From Blastococcus_B deserti (lineage in GTDB: Bacteria; Actinomycetota; Actinomycetes; Mycobacteriales; Geodermatophilaceae): a DNA stretch of 64,000 nt. Under the pieces are notes generated by a model. The model did no database searches and was not told the DNA's origin. It saw nothing but the letters and a program-made list of their open reading frames with translations. Positions 41,631-50,446 of the stretch are shown here, in pieces (the first letter of the stretch is position 1; each line of letters begins with the position of its first letter). Made by a program: the position numbers and the translations under genes. Location of the stretch: assembly GCF_042682525.1 (NCBI RefSeq), contig NZ_JBHUHP010000007.1, forward strand, positions 46,335 to 110,334, read 5' to 3'.

Positions 41631-42998
41631 TCAGCGCGCCACAACCGGGAACGCCCCCGCCGGTGCCCGCAGGTCGACGGCGGCCGTCCAGATCTCGGGG
41701 TGCAGCCGGCGCCGGGACCGGGCGACGACGGTGACGTAGGCGGCCATCGTCGTCAGGCTGAGCGCGGCGAAGGTGAGGCCGACGCCGGCCGGGACCGCCT
41801 CGGTCGCCACCCCCTCCCCCAGCGCGCCGGCCAGCACGAAGATGACGACGTTGTTCACCGCGTGCAGCGCGATCGCCGCCTCCAGACCACCGGTCAGCCA
41901 CACCACGGCGGAGGCGACCAGCCCGAAGGCGAAGCGGTCGAGGAACGTCAGCGGGTCCTGAGCGCCGTGGGCGGCCGCGAACAGCAGGGCGCTCAGCACC
42001 GCCGCGACCAGGGCGCCGGTCCGCGGAGCGCGGATCCACCCGGCGATCGCCTGGCTGAGGTAGCCGCGGAAGACGTACTCCTCCGCCGCCGACTGCAGGG
42101 GTGTCGTGAGCAGGACCACGACCAGCAGCCAGCCGAACGACGGCATCGGGCCGGACACCTCCTCGTCCCCCGCGACGAAGGTGATGACCACCGACAGCCC
42201 GATGCCCACGCCCACGGTGGCCAGGGCCATCAGGGTGTACGGCACCAGGAGCCGCGGGCGCAGGCGCGCCAGCACCGAGGAGGACCACCCGCGGCTCATC
42301 CCGTGGGCGACGGTCCACACCATCCACACGCACGGGATCGCGACGATCAGCGACGCGTTGACGAAGAGCAGCACCCAGGGGTCGGTGAGCTCCTCGAGCG
42401 CCAGGTCGGGAAGCGTGCCCGGGTCGGCCCCGGAGGCGAGCAGGCCCAGCACGCCGGCGATCGCCGTGACGACGGCGAGGGCCACGTACACGACGCCGAG
42501 CAGGAGCAGGCCCAGCAGCGGACGCCACCACGCCCAGTCCCGTGACCGCATGACCTGCAGGAAGGAACGGGGCTCGTCGTGCGGGGGCGTGCCCGGCGGC
42601 GGGGCCCACCGCACCACCGGCGGGAGCTGCGGCGCCCAGGGCTGCGGCGTCCAGGGCTGGGGCGTCCAGGGCTGCGGCGTCCAGGGCTGCGGTGCCCAGG
42701 GCTGGGACGTCGAGGGCTGGGACGTCCAGGGCTGCGGCGTCCAGGGCTGCGGGGCCCACTGACCGGGTGCCGGGTGGCCGGCCCCCCACGGCTGCGGTGC
42801 CCACTGGCCGGGTGCCGGCCGGCCGCGTCCCTCCGGCTGCTGCTCCCACTGCTGGGGCAGGGGCGGCTGCGGCGTCCAGGACTGGTACCCCCACGGCGGC
42901 GGGGCCCACGGCCGGGGCACCTGCCACGGTTCGGGACGGCGCGTGGGCGGGGGGCCCTCGTAGCTCTCCACGGCGGGATCGCCCCAGGGATCGGTCAT
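41631..42998 (-). CDS. CPBP-family intramembrane protease with Trp/Pro/Gln-rich N-terminal repeats
   Basis: 455-residue membrane protein. Residues 1-140 are low complexity with repeated PQPW(A/T) units, then eight or so membrane helices. CPBP/Abi catalytic motifs are intact: SAAEEYVFRGYL (EEx3R), LFAAAHGAQD (FxxxH) and LHAVNNVVIF (HxxxN). CPBP proteases include prenyl-protein and bacteriocin-immunity types; substrate unknown. The ATG at 42998 overlaps the gltX stop (ATGA). The coding DNA of the repeats is itself tandemly repetitive (about 42630-42760). Confidence 0.88.
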   Translation of the reverse strand: MTDPWGDPAVESYEGPPPTRRPEPWQVPRPWAPPPWGYQSWTPQPPLPQQWEQQPEGRGRPAPGQWAPQPWGAGHPAPGQWAPQPWTPQPWTSQPSTSQPWAPQPWTPQPWTPQPWTPQPWAPQLPPVVRWAPPPGTPPHDEPRSFLQVMRSRDWAWWRPLLGLLLLGVVYVALAVVTAIAGVLGLLASGADPGTLPDLALEELTDPWVLLFVNASLIVAIPCVWMVWTVAHGMSRGWSSSVLARLRPRLLVPYTLMALATVGVGIGLSVVITFVAGDEEVSGPMPSFGWLLVVVLLTTPLQSAAEEYVFRGYLSQAIAGWIRAPRTGALVAAVLSALLFAAAHGAQDPLTFLDRFAFGLVASAVVWLTGGLEAAIALHAVNNVVIFVLAGALGEGVATEAVPAGVGLTFAALSLTTMAAYVTVVARSRRRLHPEIWTAAVDLRAPAGAFPVVAR

Positions 42999-44491
42999 CC
43001 GGCCGAGGGACCGGACCCGCCGTCGGTCACGGCCCGCGCCGCGGCCAGCCGGGCCAGGGTTCGATCCCGCCCCAGGAGCTCGATCGACTCGTAGAGCGGA
43101 GGGGACACGGTACGGCCGCTGACGGCCACCCGCACCGGCCCGAACGCCTGCCGGGGCTTGCGGCCCAGCCCCTCGACGAGGGCGCTCTTCAGCGCCTCCT
43201 CGATCGCCGCCGTCGACCAGTCCGGCAGCTGGGCCAGGGCCGCGGTGGCGGCGTCGAGCACCTCGGCGGCCTCGGGCCCGGACAGCTGCTTCTCCGCCGC
43301 CGCCGGCTCGATCTCGACCTCGTCGACGAACAGGAACCGCAGCAGGCCGACCGCCTCCGAGAGCACGATCATGCGTTCCTGCGCCATCGGCGCGATCGCC
43401 TCCAGGACCCGCCGCTGCTCGGCCGTCGGCGGCTCGCTCACGAGGCCGGCTGCGGTCAGGTAGGGCGTGACCCGCTCGATGAACTCGTCGACCGGCAGGG
43501 CGCGCAGGTGGGTGGCGTTGATGGCCTCGGCCTTCTTGAGGTCGAACCGCGCCGGGTTGGCGCTCACCCGCGTGACGTCGAAGGCCTCCACCATCTCGGC
43601 CATCGAGAAGATGTCGCGGTCCTCGGCGATCGACCAGCCCAGCAGCGCTAGGTAGTTGGCGAACCCCTCCGGCAGGAAGCCGCGCTCGCGGTAGACGTCG
43701 AGGTTGGACTGCGGGTCGCGTTTGGACAGCTTCTTGTTGCCCTCGCCGGTCACGTACGGCAGGTGGCCGAACCGCGGGGTGTCCTGCGCGACGCCGATGT
43801 CGGTCAGGGCGGCGTAGAGGGCGAGCTGTCGCGGGGTGGAGGGCAGCAGGTCCTCCCCGCGGAGCACGTCGGTGATCTCCATCAGCGCGTCGTCGACGGG
43901 GTTGACGAAGGGGTACAGCGGCGCGCCGTTCCCCCGGACGAGCACGAAGTCGGGCACCGACCCGGCGGCGAAGCGCACCTCGCCGCGCACCAGGTCGGTC
44001 CAGACGAGGTCCTCGTCGGGCATCCGCAGCCGCAGCACCGGCTCGCGCCCCTCGGCGCGGAAGGCGGCCCTCTGCGCGTCGGTGAGGAACCGGTCGGCGT
44101 TGTCGTAGCCGAGCTTGGGGTCCTGTCCCGCCGCCAGCCGGCGCGCCTCCACCTCGTCGTTGGTGGAGAACGACTCGTAGGCGTGCCCGCCGGCCACCAG
44201 CTTGGCGGCGACCTCCCGGTAGATGTCGTGCCGCTCGGACTGCCGGTAGGGGCCGTGCGGGCCGCCCACCTCCGGGCCCTCGTCCCACTCCAGGCCGAGC
44301 CAGCGCAGGCAGTCGAGCAGGTGCCGGTAGGACTCCTCGGAGTCGCGAGCGGCGTCGGTGTCCTCGATGCGGAAGACGAAGGAGCCGCCGGCGTGCCGGG
44401 CGTGTGCCCAGTTGAACAGCGCCGTCCGCATCAGGCCGACGTGCACCATCCCGGTCGGCGACGGGCAGAACCGGGTGCGGACCGCACTCAT
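42995..44491 (-). CDS. gltX: Glutamyl-tRNA synthetase
   Basis: Class I aminoacyl-tRNA synthetase charging tRNA-Glu and probably tRNA-Gln. 498 residues: FCPSPTGMVHVGLMRTALFN holds the HIGH-like motif (HVGL), FRIEDTDAARDSEES follows, and KKLSKRD is the KMSKS-like motif. ATG 44491 overlaps the FAH-family gene stop. Three cognate tRNAs lie 1.4 kb downstream. Confidence 0.97.
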   Translation of the reverse strand: MSAVRTRFCPSPTGMVHVGLMRTALFNWAHARHAGGSFVFRIEDTDAARDSEESYRHLLDCLRWLGLEWDEGPEVGGPHGPYRQSERHDIYREVAAKLVAGGHAYESFSTNDEVEARRLAAGQDPKLGYDNADRFLTDAQRAAFRAEGREPVLRLRMPDEDLVWTDLVRGEVRFAAGSVPDFVLVRGNGAPLYPFVNPVDDALMEITDVLRGEDLLPSTPRQLALYAALTDIGVAQDTPRFGHLPYVTGEGNKKLSKRDPQSNLDVYRERGFLPEGFANYLALLGWSIAEDRDIFSMAEMVEAFDVTRVSANPARFDLKKAEAINATHLRALPVDEFIERVTPYLTAAGLVSEPPTAEQRRVLEAIAPMAQERMIVLSEAVGLLRFLFVDEVEIEPAAAEKQLSGPEAAEVLDAATAALAQLPDWSTAAIEEALKSALVEGLGRKPRQAFGPVRVAVSGRTVSPPLYESIELLGRDRTLARLAAARAVTDGGSGPSAG

Positions 44492-45306
44492 CGCGCGCCA
44501 CCCGCGGTGGACAGGCCCTCGGCCGCGGCGACGGTGTTGGTCAGCGTGCCCAGGCCCTCGATCGTGCACTCCACCCGCTGACCCGGACGGATCGGGCCGA
44601 CCCCGGACGGCGTGCCGGTGAGGACGACGTCGCCCGGGAGCAGGGTCATGACCTGCGAGATGTAGGAGATCAGCGTCGGGACGTCGAAGATCAGCTGGCT
44701 GGTCCGGCCCTGCTGGCGGGGCTCGCCGTCCACCGTGCAGGTGACCTCGAGGTCGGCCGGGTCGAGGCCCAGGGCACCCAGGTCGGTCTCGATCCAGGGC
44801 CCGATCGGGCAGAAGGAGTCGAACCCCTTGGCGCGGGTCCACTGCCCGTCGCTCCTCTGCATGTCCCGCTCGCTCACGTCGTTGCCGATCGTGTAGCCGA
44901 AGATGCTGCCCGGCACCTGCTCGGGGGGCACGTTGCGGGCACCGCGGGCACCGATGACCACCGCGAGCTCGACCTCGTGGTGCACGTTGGTGCTGCCCGG
45001 CGGGATGCGGATCGCGTCACCGGGCCCGATGACGGCGGTGGAGGGCTTGAGGAAGAGCAGCGGCTGCTTCGGGGCGTCGCCGGTGAGCCCCTTCATCTCC
45101 TCGATGTGGTCGGCGTAGTTCTTGCCGACGCACACGACCTTGCTGGGCAGGATGGGCGAGAGCAGCCGGACATCGGCCTGCGCGTAGCGGGCCCCGGTGA
45201 AGGAGATCCGGCCGAAGGGATGGCCCTCGATCTGGGCCACCTGGCCGTCCCCGTCGAGGACGCCGAAGGACATGCCCTGGGGTGAGGCGAAGCGGACGAT
45301 GCGCAC
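44488..45306 (-). CDS. Fumarylacetoacetate hydrolase (FAH) family protein
   Basis: 272-residue metal-dependent hydrolase/isomerase/decarboxylase of the FAH fold. Signatures: VCVGKNYADHIEEM, NVHHEVELAVVIG (metal-binding acids), GYTIGNDVSERDMQ, AKGFDSFCPIGPW and LTGTPSGVGPI. Such proteins act on 2-oxo or enol acids (acylpyruvate hydrolase, oxaloacetate decarboxylase or homologues); the exact substrate cannot be told. GTG start at 45306. Position upstream of gltX is conserved in actinobacteria. Confidence 0.9.
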   Translation of the reverse strand: MRIVRFASPQGMSFGVLDGDGQVAQIEGHPFGRISFTGARYAQADVRLLSPILPSKVVCVGKNYADHIEEMKGLTGDAPKQPLLFLKPSTAVIGPGDAIRIPPGSTNVHHEVELAVVIGARGARNVPPEQVPGSIFGYTIGNDVSERDMQRSDGQWTRAKGFDSFCPIGPWIETDLGALGLDPADLEVTCTVDGEPRQQGRTSQLIFDVPTLISYISQVMTLLPGDVVLTGTPSGVGPIRPGQRVECTIEGLGTLTNTVAAAEGLSTAGGAR

Positions 45307-45360
45307 ACCGCGAGGTTAACCGCCGGGCGCCGGGCGGCCCGGGGCCCTACCGTGCCGCCC

Positions 45361-45741
45361 ATGGCCTGCCGTTTCACCGAGCTCGTCGTCGACAGCCGCG
45401 ATCCCGGGGCCCTGGCCGCCTTCTGGGCCGCGGTCCTGGACTACCGCATCCTGGGACGGGACGAGGACGGCGCGGTGGAGATCGGCCCCGAGGCCGGGTT
45501 CGGGGGTGCGGCACCCACGCTGGTGTTCGCGCCGGTCCCCGATCCCACGCCCGGCAAGGTGCGGCTGCACATCGACCTCAACCCCACCGACCGCGAGCAG
45601 GACGAGGAGCTGGACCGGCTGCTGGGCCTGGGCGCCACCCGGGCCGACGTCGGGCAGCGCGGCGACGAGGGCTGGCACGTGCTCGCCGATCCGGAGGGCA
45701 ACCAGTTCTGCCTGCTGCGCAGCCGCCTCGACCCGCTCTGA
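45361..45741 (+). CDS. VOC-superfamily (glyoxalase-like) protein
   Basis: 126-residue single-domain protein of the vicinal-oxygen-chelate fold (Glyoxalase_6 type): CRFTELVVDSRDPGALAAFW, VRLHIDLNPTDREQDEE and WHVLADPEGNQFCLL. Common roles are metal-dependent isomerase, dioxygenase or antibiotic-binding; none can be assigned. ATG 45361. Convergent with cimA at 6 bp distance. Confidence 0.85.
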   Translation: MACRFTELVVDSRDPGALAAFWAAVLDYRILGRDEDGAVEIGPEAGFGGAAPTLVFAPVPDPTPGKVRLHIDLNPTDREQDEELDRLLGLGATRADVGQRGDEGWHVLADPEGNQFCLLRSRLDPL

Positions 45742-45747
45742 GGTCGA

Positions 45748-47349
45748 TCAGCCTGCCTGGGTCGGCCGGTGCAGGACCGCATACGTCAGCGCGTCGACCA
45801 GTGCGTGCCAGGAGGCCTCCACGACGTTGTCGTGGACGCCGACGGTCGTCCACTCCCCCACCCCGTCGGTGGTGTCGATGAGCACGCGGGTGGTCGCGCT
45901 CGTGCCGCCCTTCCAGCCGAGGATGCGCACCTTGTAGTCGGCCAGCGAGACGCCGGCCAGCTCCGGATAGCGACCGATCAGGGCCTGTCGCAGCGCGTTG
46001 TCGAGCGCGTTCACCGGTCCGTTGCCCTCGCCTGTGCTGATGACCCGCTCGCGGCTGCCGTCCGGGTTGAGCAGGTGCACCTTCACGGTCGCCTCGCTGA
46101 CGACGACGCCGTTGCCCCAGTGCTCGACGGAGGTCTTGTAGCTCTCCAGCTCGAACAGCGGGGGCGGCGCGTCGGGGAGCTGAGAACGGAGGAGGAGCTC
46201 GAAGGAGGCGTCGGCGGCCTCGAAGGACCAGCCGTCAGCCTCCAGCACCTTCACCTGGTCCACGACGCGGGCGATGGCGTCGTCGTGTCCCGTCAGGTCC
46301 ACCCCGAGCTCGCGGCCCTTGAGCTCGACGGAGGCACGGCCGGCCATCTCGGTGACCAGGATGCGCATGTCGTTGCCCACCACGGCGGGATCGAGGTGGT
46401 TGTACAGCTCGGGGCTCACCTTGATGGCGCTGGCGTGCAGACCGGCCTTGTGGGCGAACGCCGAGGCACCGACGAACGGCTGGTGCTCGTCGGGCGCGAT
46501 GTTGGCCAGCTCGGCGATCGCGTGGCTCACCCGCTGCAGCTCCCGCAGGCACTCCGCGGGGACCACGGGCAGGCCCATCTTGGTGACCAGGTTGCCGATG
46601 AGGGCGAACGTGTCGGCGTTGCCGGCCCGCTCGCCGTAGCCGTTGGCGGTCCCCTGCACGTGGGTGACCCCCGCCTCCACGGCCGCGAGGGTGTTGGCCA
46701 CGGCGCAGCCGGTGTCGTCCTGGCAGTGGATGCCCAGCCTGCCGCTGGTGCGTGCCCGCACGTCGGCCACCACGCGGCCGACCCCCATCGGCAGCATGCC
46801 CCCGTTCGTGTCGCACAGGACGCCGACCTCCGCCCCGGCCGCGAACGCCGTCTCGAGCACCCGCACGCCGTAGTCGGGGTCCGCGGCGTAGCCGTCGAAG
46901 AAGTGCTCGCAGTCGAGGAACACCCGCCGGCCGTGCGCGACGAAGAAGGCCACGGTGTCGGCGACCATCGCCAGGTTCTCCTCCAGCGTCGTGCGGAGCG
47001 CGTCCCGGACGTGGCGGACGTCGGACTTCGCCACGAGGCAGACGACCGGCGTCCCGGCGTCCAGGAGGGCCCGCACCTGGCCGTCGTCCTCCACGCGGAC
47101 CCCGGCCTTGCGGGTGGCCCCGAAGGCGACCAGCTGGGCGTGCCGCAGCTTCAGCTCCGTGCGGGCCCGGGCGAAGAACTCGGTGTCCTTGGGCAGGGCG
47201 CCCGGCCAGCCGCCTTCGATGAACCCCACGCCGATCTCGTCGAGCAGCCGGGCGACGGCCAGCTTGTCGGCCACGGAGTAGCTGACGCCCTCGCGCTGGG
47301 CGCCGTCGCGCAGGGTGGTGTCGAAGACGTGGAAGTCGGTGCTGGTCAC
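45748..47349 (-). CDS. cimA: (R)-Citramalate synthase CimA
   Basis: Condenses pyruvate and acetyl-CoA to citramalate, a threonine-independent entry into isoleucine. 533 residues in the LeuA/CimA family. The N-terminus FDTTLRDGAQREGVSYSVADK and EIGVGFIEGGWPGALPKD is CimA-like rather than LeuA-like, with HCQDDTGCAVANTLAAVEAG and HVQGTANGYGERAGNAD in the lyase barrel and a C-terminal regulatory domain. GTG 47349 has GGGAGAG 4 nt upstream. Regulation is visible: an Ile-codon leader and terminator lie just upstream (see 47383-47479). Confidence 0.92.
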   Translation of the reverse strand: MTSTDFHVFDTTLRDGAQREGVSYSVADKLAVARLLDEIGVGFIEGGWPGALPKDTEFFARARTELKLRHAQLVAFGATRKAGVRVEDDGQVRALLDAGTPVVCLVAKSDVRHVRDALRTTLEENLAMVADTVAFFVAHGRRVFLDCEHFFDGYAADPDYGVRVLETAFAAGAEVGVLCDTNGGMLPMGVGRVVADVRARTSGRLGIHCQDDTGCAVANTLAAVEAGVTHVQGTANGYGERAGNADTFALIGNLVTKMGLPVVPAECLRELQRVSHAIAELANIAPDEHQPFVGASAFAHKAGLHASAIKVSPELYNHLDPAVVGNDMRILVTEMAGRASVELKGRELGVDLTGHDDAIARVVDQVKVLEADGWSFEAADASFELLLRSQLPDAPPPLFELESYKTSVEHWGNGVVVSEATVKVHLLNPDGSRERVISTGEGNGPVNALDNALRQALIGRYPELAGVSLADYKVRILGWKGGTSATTRVLIDTTDGVGEWTTVGVHDNVVEASWHALVDALTYAVLHRPTQAG

Positions 47350-47382
47350 GGTGCTCTCCCGGGTGGAATGGGCCCGAACACG

Positions 47383-47410
47383 AAAAAGACCCCCCGGGTA
47401 CGGGAGGTCT
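47383..47410 (-). terminator. Attenuator terminator upstream of cimA
   Basis: On the minus strand, AGACCTCCCG and CGGGGGGTCT pair over TACC (10 bp, one G-U) and run straight into TTTTT, a textbook intrinsic terminator 33 nt before the cimA start. The loop of the preceding hairpin (ACCTCCCC) repeats its 5' arm and could compete for the same G-rich strand. Confidence 0.85.
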
Positions 47411-47438
47411 GCGCGCAGTCGGGGAGGTGACTGCGCGC
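47411..47438 (-). promoter_or_regulatory. Pause/anti-attenuator hairpin of the cimA leader
   Basis: GCGCGCAGTC and GACTGCGCGC form a perfect 10-bp stem around an ACCTCCCC loop. The stem starts inside the leader stop codon, where ribosome position would decide folding. Confidence 0.75.
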
Positions 47439-47479
47439 TAGGCGATGATGATCGTGCCGTCGGTGTGCATCGCCACCAT
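47438..47479 (-). CDS. cimA leader peptide (Ile-rich)
   Basis: 13-residue ORF MVAMHTDGTIIIA followed by TAG. Three consecutive ATC isoleucine codons lie just before the stop, then two mutually consistent hairpins and a terminator in front of cimA. This is the layout of a ribosome-mediated attenuator sensing charged tRNA-Ile. There is no SD before the ATG. An internal ATG (47470) has a TTTCAT hexamer 7 nt upstream, so leaderless translation from either is possible. Too short for ordinary gene callers. Confidence 0.8.
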   Translation of the reverse strand: MVAMHTDGTIIIA

Positions 47480-47609
47480 GAAAGCACGCGCGGCACGTCC
47501 GTGGCGGCACCCCTGGTCCGGAGACGCGGCCACCGGACCCGCGCCCCCGGTGCCCACCGCGGTGATCCGACCGGCTGGCAGCCGGCCGGGCACGCCGGCC
47601 AGGCGGAGC

Positions 47610-47657
47610 GGCCCCGTCCGGACACCCGTCGCGAGCGGGGAGAGGGACGGGGCCCTC
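47610..47657. repeat. GC-rich hairpin repeat just after leuB stop (copy 2)
   Basis: Arms GGCCCCGTCC and GGGACGGGGCC enclose GGACACCCGTCGCGAGCGGG; it begins 2 nt past the leuB TGA. Same layout and near-identical arms as 16061-16114 and 53215-53270. Confidence 0.7.
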
Positions 47658-47659
47658 GT

Positions 47660-48682
47660 TCAGCCCGAGGCGAGCGCTGCCAGCCGGTCGCCGACCTCGC
47701 TGGTCCGCACGGGCCCCTGCGGAGCACGCGTCGAGAGGTCGAAGGCGACGGCGGCGTTGACCTTCCGGGCCTGCTCGGTGCGGCCGAGGTGCTCGAGCAG
47801 CAGGCCGATCGACAGCACGGTGGCGGTCGGGTCGGCGACGCCCTGGCCGGCGATGTCGGGGGCCGATCCGTGCACCGGCTCGAACATGCCCGGGTTGGTC
47901 CCCGACGCGTCGAGGTTGCCGCTGGCGGCCAGCCCGATGCCCCCGGTCACCGCGGCGGCGATGTCGGTGATGATGTCGCCGAAGAGGTTGTCGGTGACGA
48001 TGACGTCGTAGCGACCCGGGTCGGTGATGAAGAACATCGAGGCGGCGTCGACGTGCTGGTAGGCGACGGTCACCTCGGGGAACTCGGCCGAGATCTCCTC
48101 CACCGTGCGCGACCACAGGCCACCGGCGTGGGTGAGGACGTTGGTCTTGTGGATGAGCGTGAGGTGCCTGCGCGGCCGGGCGACGGCCCGCTCGAAGGCG
48201 TAGCGCACCACCCGCTCGACGCCGAACGCCGTATTGAGGCTGACCTCGGTGGCGACCTCCTGCGGCGTGTCCCTGCGCAGCACGCCCCCGTTGCCGACGT
48301 AGGGGCCCTCGGTGCCCTCGCGCACGCACAGCATGTCGATCGTGCCGGGGTCGGCCAGCGGGCTGGCGACGCCGTCGAAGAGCCGGGCCGGGCGGAGGTT
48401 GACGTGGTGGTCGAGCTCGAAGCGCAGCCGCAGCAGCAGTCCCCGCTCCAGGATGCCGGGCGGCACGCTCGGGTCGCCGATGGCGCCCAGCAGGATCGCG
48501 TCGTGCCCGCGCAGCTCCTCGACGACCGGGTCGGGCAGCAGCTCACCGGTGCGCTGCCACCGCATGGCGCCCAGGTCGTAGTGGGTGGGCTCGACGTCGG
48601 GGGCCACCTCCCGCAGGACCTTCAGGCCCTCGGCCACGACCTCGGGGCCGATACCGTCTCCAGCGATCACTGCCAGGCGCAT
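47660..48682 (-). CDS. leuB: 3-Isopropylmalate dehydrogenase
   Basis: Leucine-pathway oxidative decarboxylase. 340 residues: RLAVIAGDGIGPEVVAEGL, the substrate arginines in RLRFELDHHVNLRPARLF, DNLFGDIITDIAAAVTGG and HGSAPDIAGQGVADPTATV. ATG 48682 gives the standard actinobacterial N-terminus; an in-frame GTG at 48694 is a minor alternative. It follows serA by 16 bp, so serA-leuB are co-transcribed. A hairpin repeat follows its stop. Confidence 0.96.
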   Translation of the reverse strand: MRLAVIAGDGIGPEVVAEGLKVLREVAPDVEPTHYDLGAMRWQRTGELLPDPVVEELRGHDAILLGAIGDPSVPPGILERGLLLRLRFELDHHVNLRPARLFDGVASPLADPGTIDMLCVREGTEGPYVGNGGVLRRDTPQEVATEVSLNTAFGVERVVRYAFERAVARPRRHLTLIHKTNVLTHAGGLWSRTVEEISAEFPEVTVAYQHVDAASMFFITDPGRYDVIVTDNLFGDIITDIAAAVTGGIGLAASGNLDASGTNPGMFEPVHGSAPDIAGQGVADPTATVLSIGLLLEHLGRTEQARKVNAAVAFDLSTRAPQGPVRTSEVGDRLAALASG

Positions 48683-48698
48683 GGGGACCGACACTAGG

Positions 48699-50312
48699 TC
48701 AGAGCGGATTGAGGTCGGCGGCCCGGGCCTCGCGGGCACCGATGTGGCCGGCGATGTCAACGAGCAGCTCGGCGGGCACACGGCTGTCCACGGTGACCGC
48801 CATCAGCGCCTCACCGCCGCGGGTGGTCCGGCTGACCTGCGCCCCGGCGATGTTGATGCTCGCCTCGCCGAGGGCCGCACCGACCGTGCCGACGACACCC
48901 GGGCGGTCGGTGTAGACGAAGAAGAGCAGGTACCCCGACAGGTCGAGGTCGATGTCGAACCCGTTGACCGCGGTCAGCTTGGGCACCTGGTTCTTGCCGA
49001 AGAGCGTGCCCGAGACCGTGATCTGCGTGCCGTCGGCCATCGCGCCGCGCACGGTGATGAGGTTGCGGTAGTCGGGGCTCTCGATGTCGCTGGACAGCGA
49101 CACCTCCAGGCCGCGCTGCTCCGCGAGCAGCGGGGCGTTCACGTACGTCACCTGCTCCTCGACGACGTCCGAGAACACGCCCTTGAGGACGGCCAGCTGC
49201 ACGACGGAGACGTCGAACTCGGCGATCTTGCCGCGCACCTCGACGTTGACCGACTGGGCCAGGCCGCCGGCCACGGCGGTGAACACGCGCCCCAGCTTCT
49301 CGGCCAGCGGCAGCCCCGGCCGGACGTCCTCCGCGACGACGCCCCCGGCCTGGACGTTCACCGCGTCGGGCACGAACTCGCCCTGGAGCGCCAGCCGCAC
49401 CGACCGGGCGACGGCGGTGCCGGCCTTGTCCTGCGCCTCCGTGGTCGACGCGCCCAGGTGCGGCGTGACCACGGTGTTGCGCAGCCCGAACAGGGGGCTG
49501 TCGGTGCACGGCTCCTTGGCGAAGACGTCGATGCCGGCCGCACGCACCTGACCGGAGGAGAGGGCGTCGACCAGGGCTGCCTCGTCGACCAGCCCGCCGC
49601 GGGCGGCATTGACGATGATGACCCCCGGCTTCGTGGTGGCCAGCTCGGCGGCACCGATCAACCCGACCGTCTCCGGGGTCTTCGGCAGGTGGATGGTGAT
49701 GAAGTCCGACTCGCGGAGCAGCTCGTCCAGCGGGACCAGCCGCACGCCCAGCTGCGCGGCGCGGCCGGGCTGGATGTAGGGGTCGTAGGCGATCAGCGTG
49801 ACGCCGAACGCGGCCAGCCGCTGGGCCACGAGGACGCCGATGCGGCCCAGACCGACCACACCGACGGTCTTCTCGGTCACCTCGACACCGGTGAACTTCG
49901 ACCGCTTCCAGGCGCCCTCCCGCAGCGACGCGTCGGCGGCCGGGATGTGCCGCGCGGCGGCGAGGAGCAGGGCGACCGCGTGCTCGGCGGCGCTGACGAT
50001 GTTCGACGTCGGTGCGTTGACCACCATGACGCCGCGCTCCGTGGCGGCGGCGACGTCCACGTTGTCCAGGCCGATGCCGGCGCGGGCGACCACCTTGAGG
50101 TTCGGCGCGGCCGCGAGCGCCTCGGCGTCGATCTGCGTGGCGCTGCGGATCATCACCGCCGCCGCGTCGGCGAGGGCGGGCAGCAGCGCGCCGCGGTCGG
50201 CTCCGTCGACGTGCCGGATCTCCACGTCGGTCCCGAGCACCCCCAGCACGCTCGGTGCGAGCTCTTCGGCGATCAGGACGACGGGCAGGGTCCCCGGCAC
50301 AGTGGCGGTCAC
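48699..50312 (-). CDS. serA: D-3-phosphoglycerate dehydrogenase
   Basis: First step of serine synthesis. 537 residues, the long form with an intervening ASB domain and C-terminal ACT domain. NAD fold VGVVGLGRIGVLVAQRLAAFG, catalytic NAARGGLVDE and TPHLGASTTEAQDKAG (His), then FFVYTDRPGVVGTVGAALGEA as the ACT serine-binding site. GTG 50312 (VTATVPGTLPVV) is used; the longer ATG at 50357 adds unlikely residues. Probably feedback-inhibited by serine. Confidence 0.96.
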   Translation of the reverse strand: MTATVPGTLPVVLIAEELAPSVLGVLGTDVEIRHVDGADRGALLPALADAAAVMIRSATQIDAEALAAAPNLKVVARAGIGLDNVDVAAATERGVMVVNAPTSNIVSAAEHAVALLLAAARHIPAADASLREGAWKRSKFTGVEVTEKTVGVVGLGRIGVLVAQRLAAFGVTLIAYDPYIQPGRAAQLGVRLVPLDELLRESDFITIHLPKTPETVGLIGAAELATTKPGVIIVNAARGGLVDEAALVDALSSGQVRAAGIDVFAKEPCTDSPLFGLRNTVVTPHLGASTTEAQDKAGTAVARSVRLALQGEFVPDAVNVQAGGVVAEDVRPGLPLAEKLGRVFTAVAGGLAQSVNVEVRGKIAEFDVSVVQLAVLKGVFSDVVEEQVTYVNAPLLAEQRGLEVSLSSDIESPDYRNLITVRGAMADGTQITVSGTLFGKNQVPKLTAVNGFDIDLDLSGYLLFFVYTDRPGVVGTVGAALGEASINIAGAQVSRTTRGGEALMAVTVDSRVPAELLVDIAGHIGAREARAADLNPL

Positions 50313-50446
50313 AGGGCGACAGCCTAGGAGCGTCCGCAGAGTGGGACGACACCGCACCAGCGGGGACCTGCGTCCTTGTGCCCGTTCAGCCGCCCCGACA
50401 TCCTGGCCGCGGGGGTCGGGAACGCCGGCGCTCGACGGAGGAGATC

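Noticed and set aside
47480..47609. A gene in the gap between leuB and cimA leader
   Set aside because: No frame with a sensible start and composition; the gap holds the presumed cimA promoter and a hairpin repeat.
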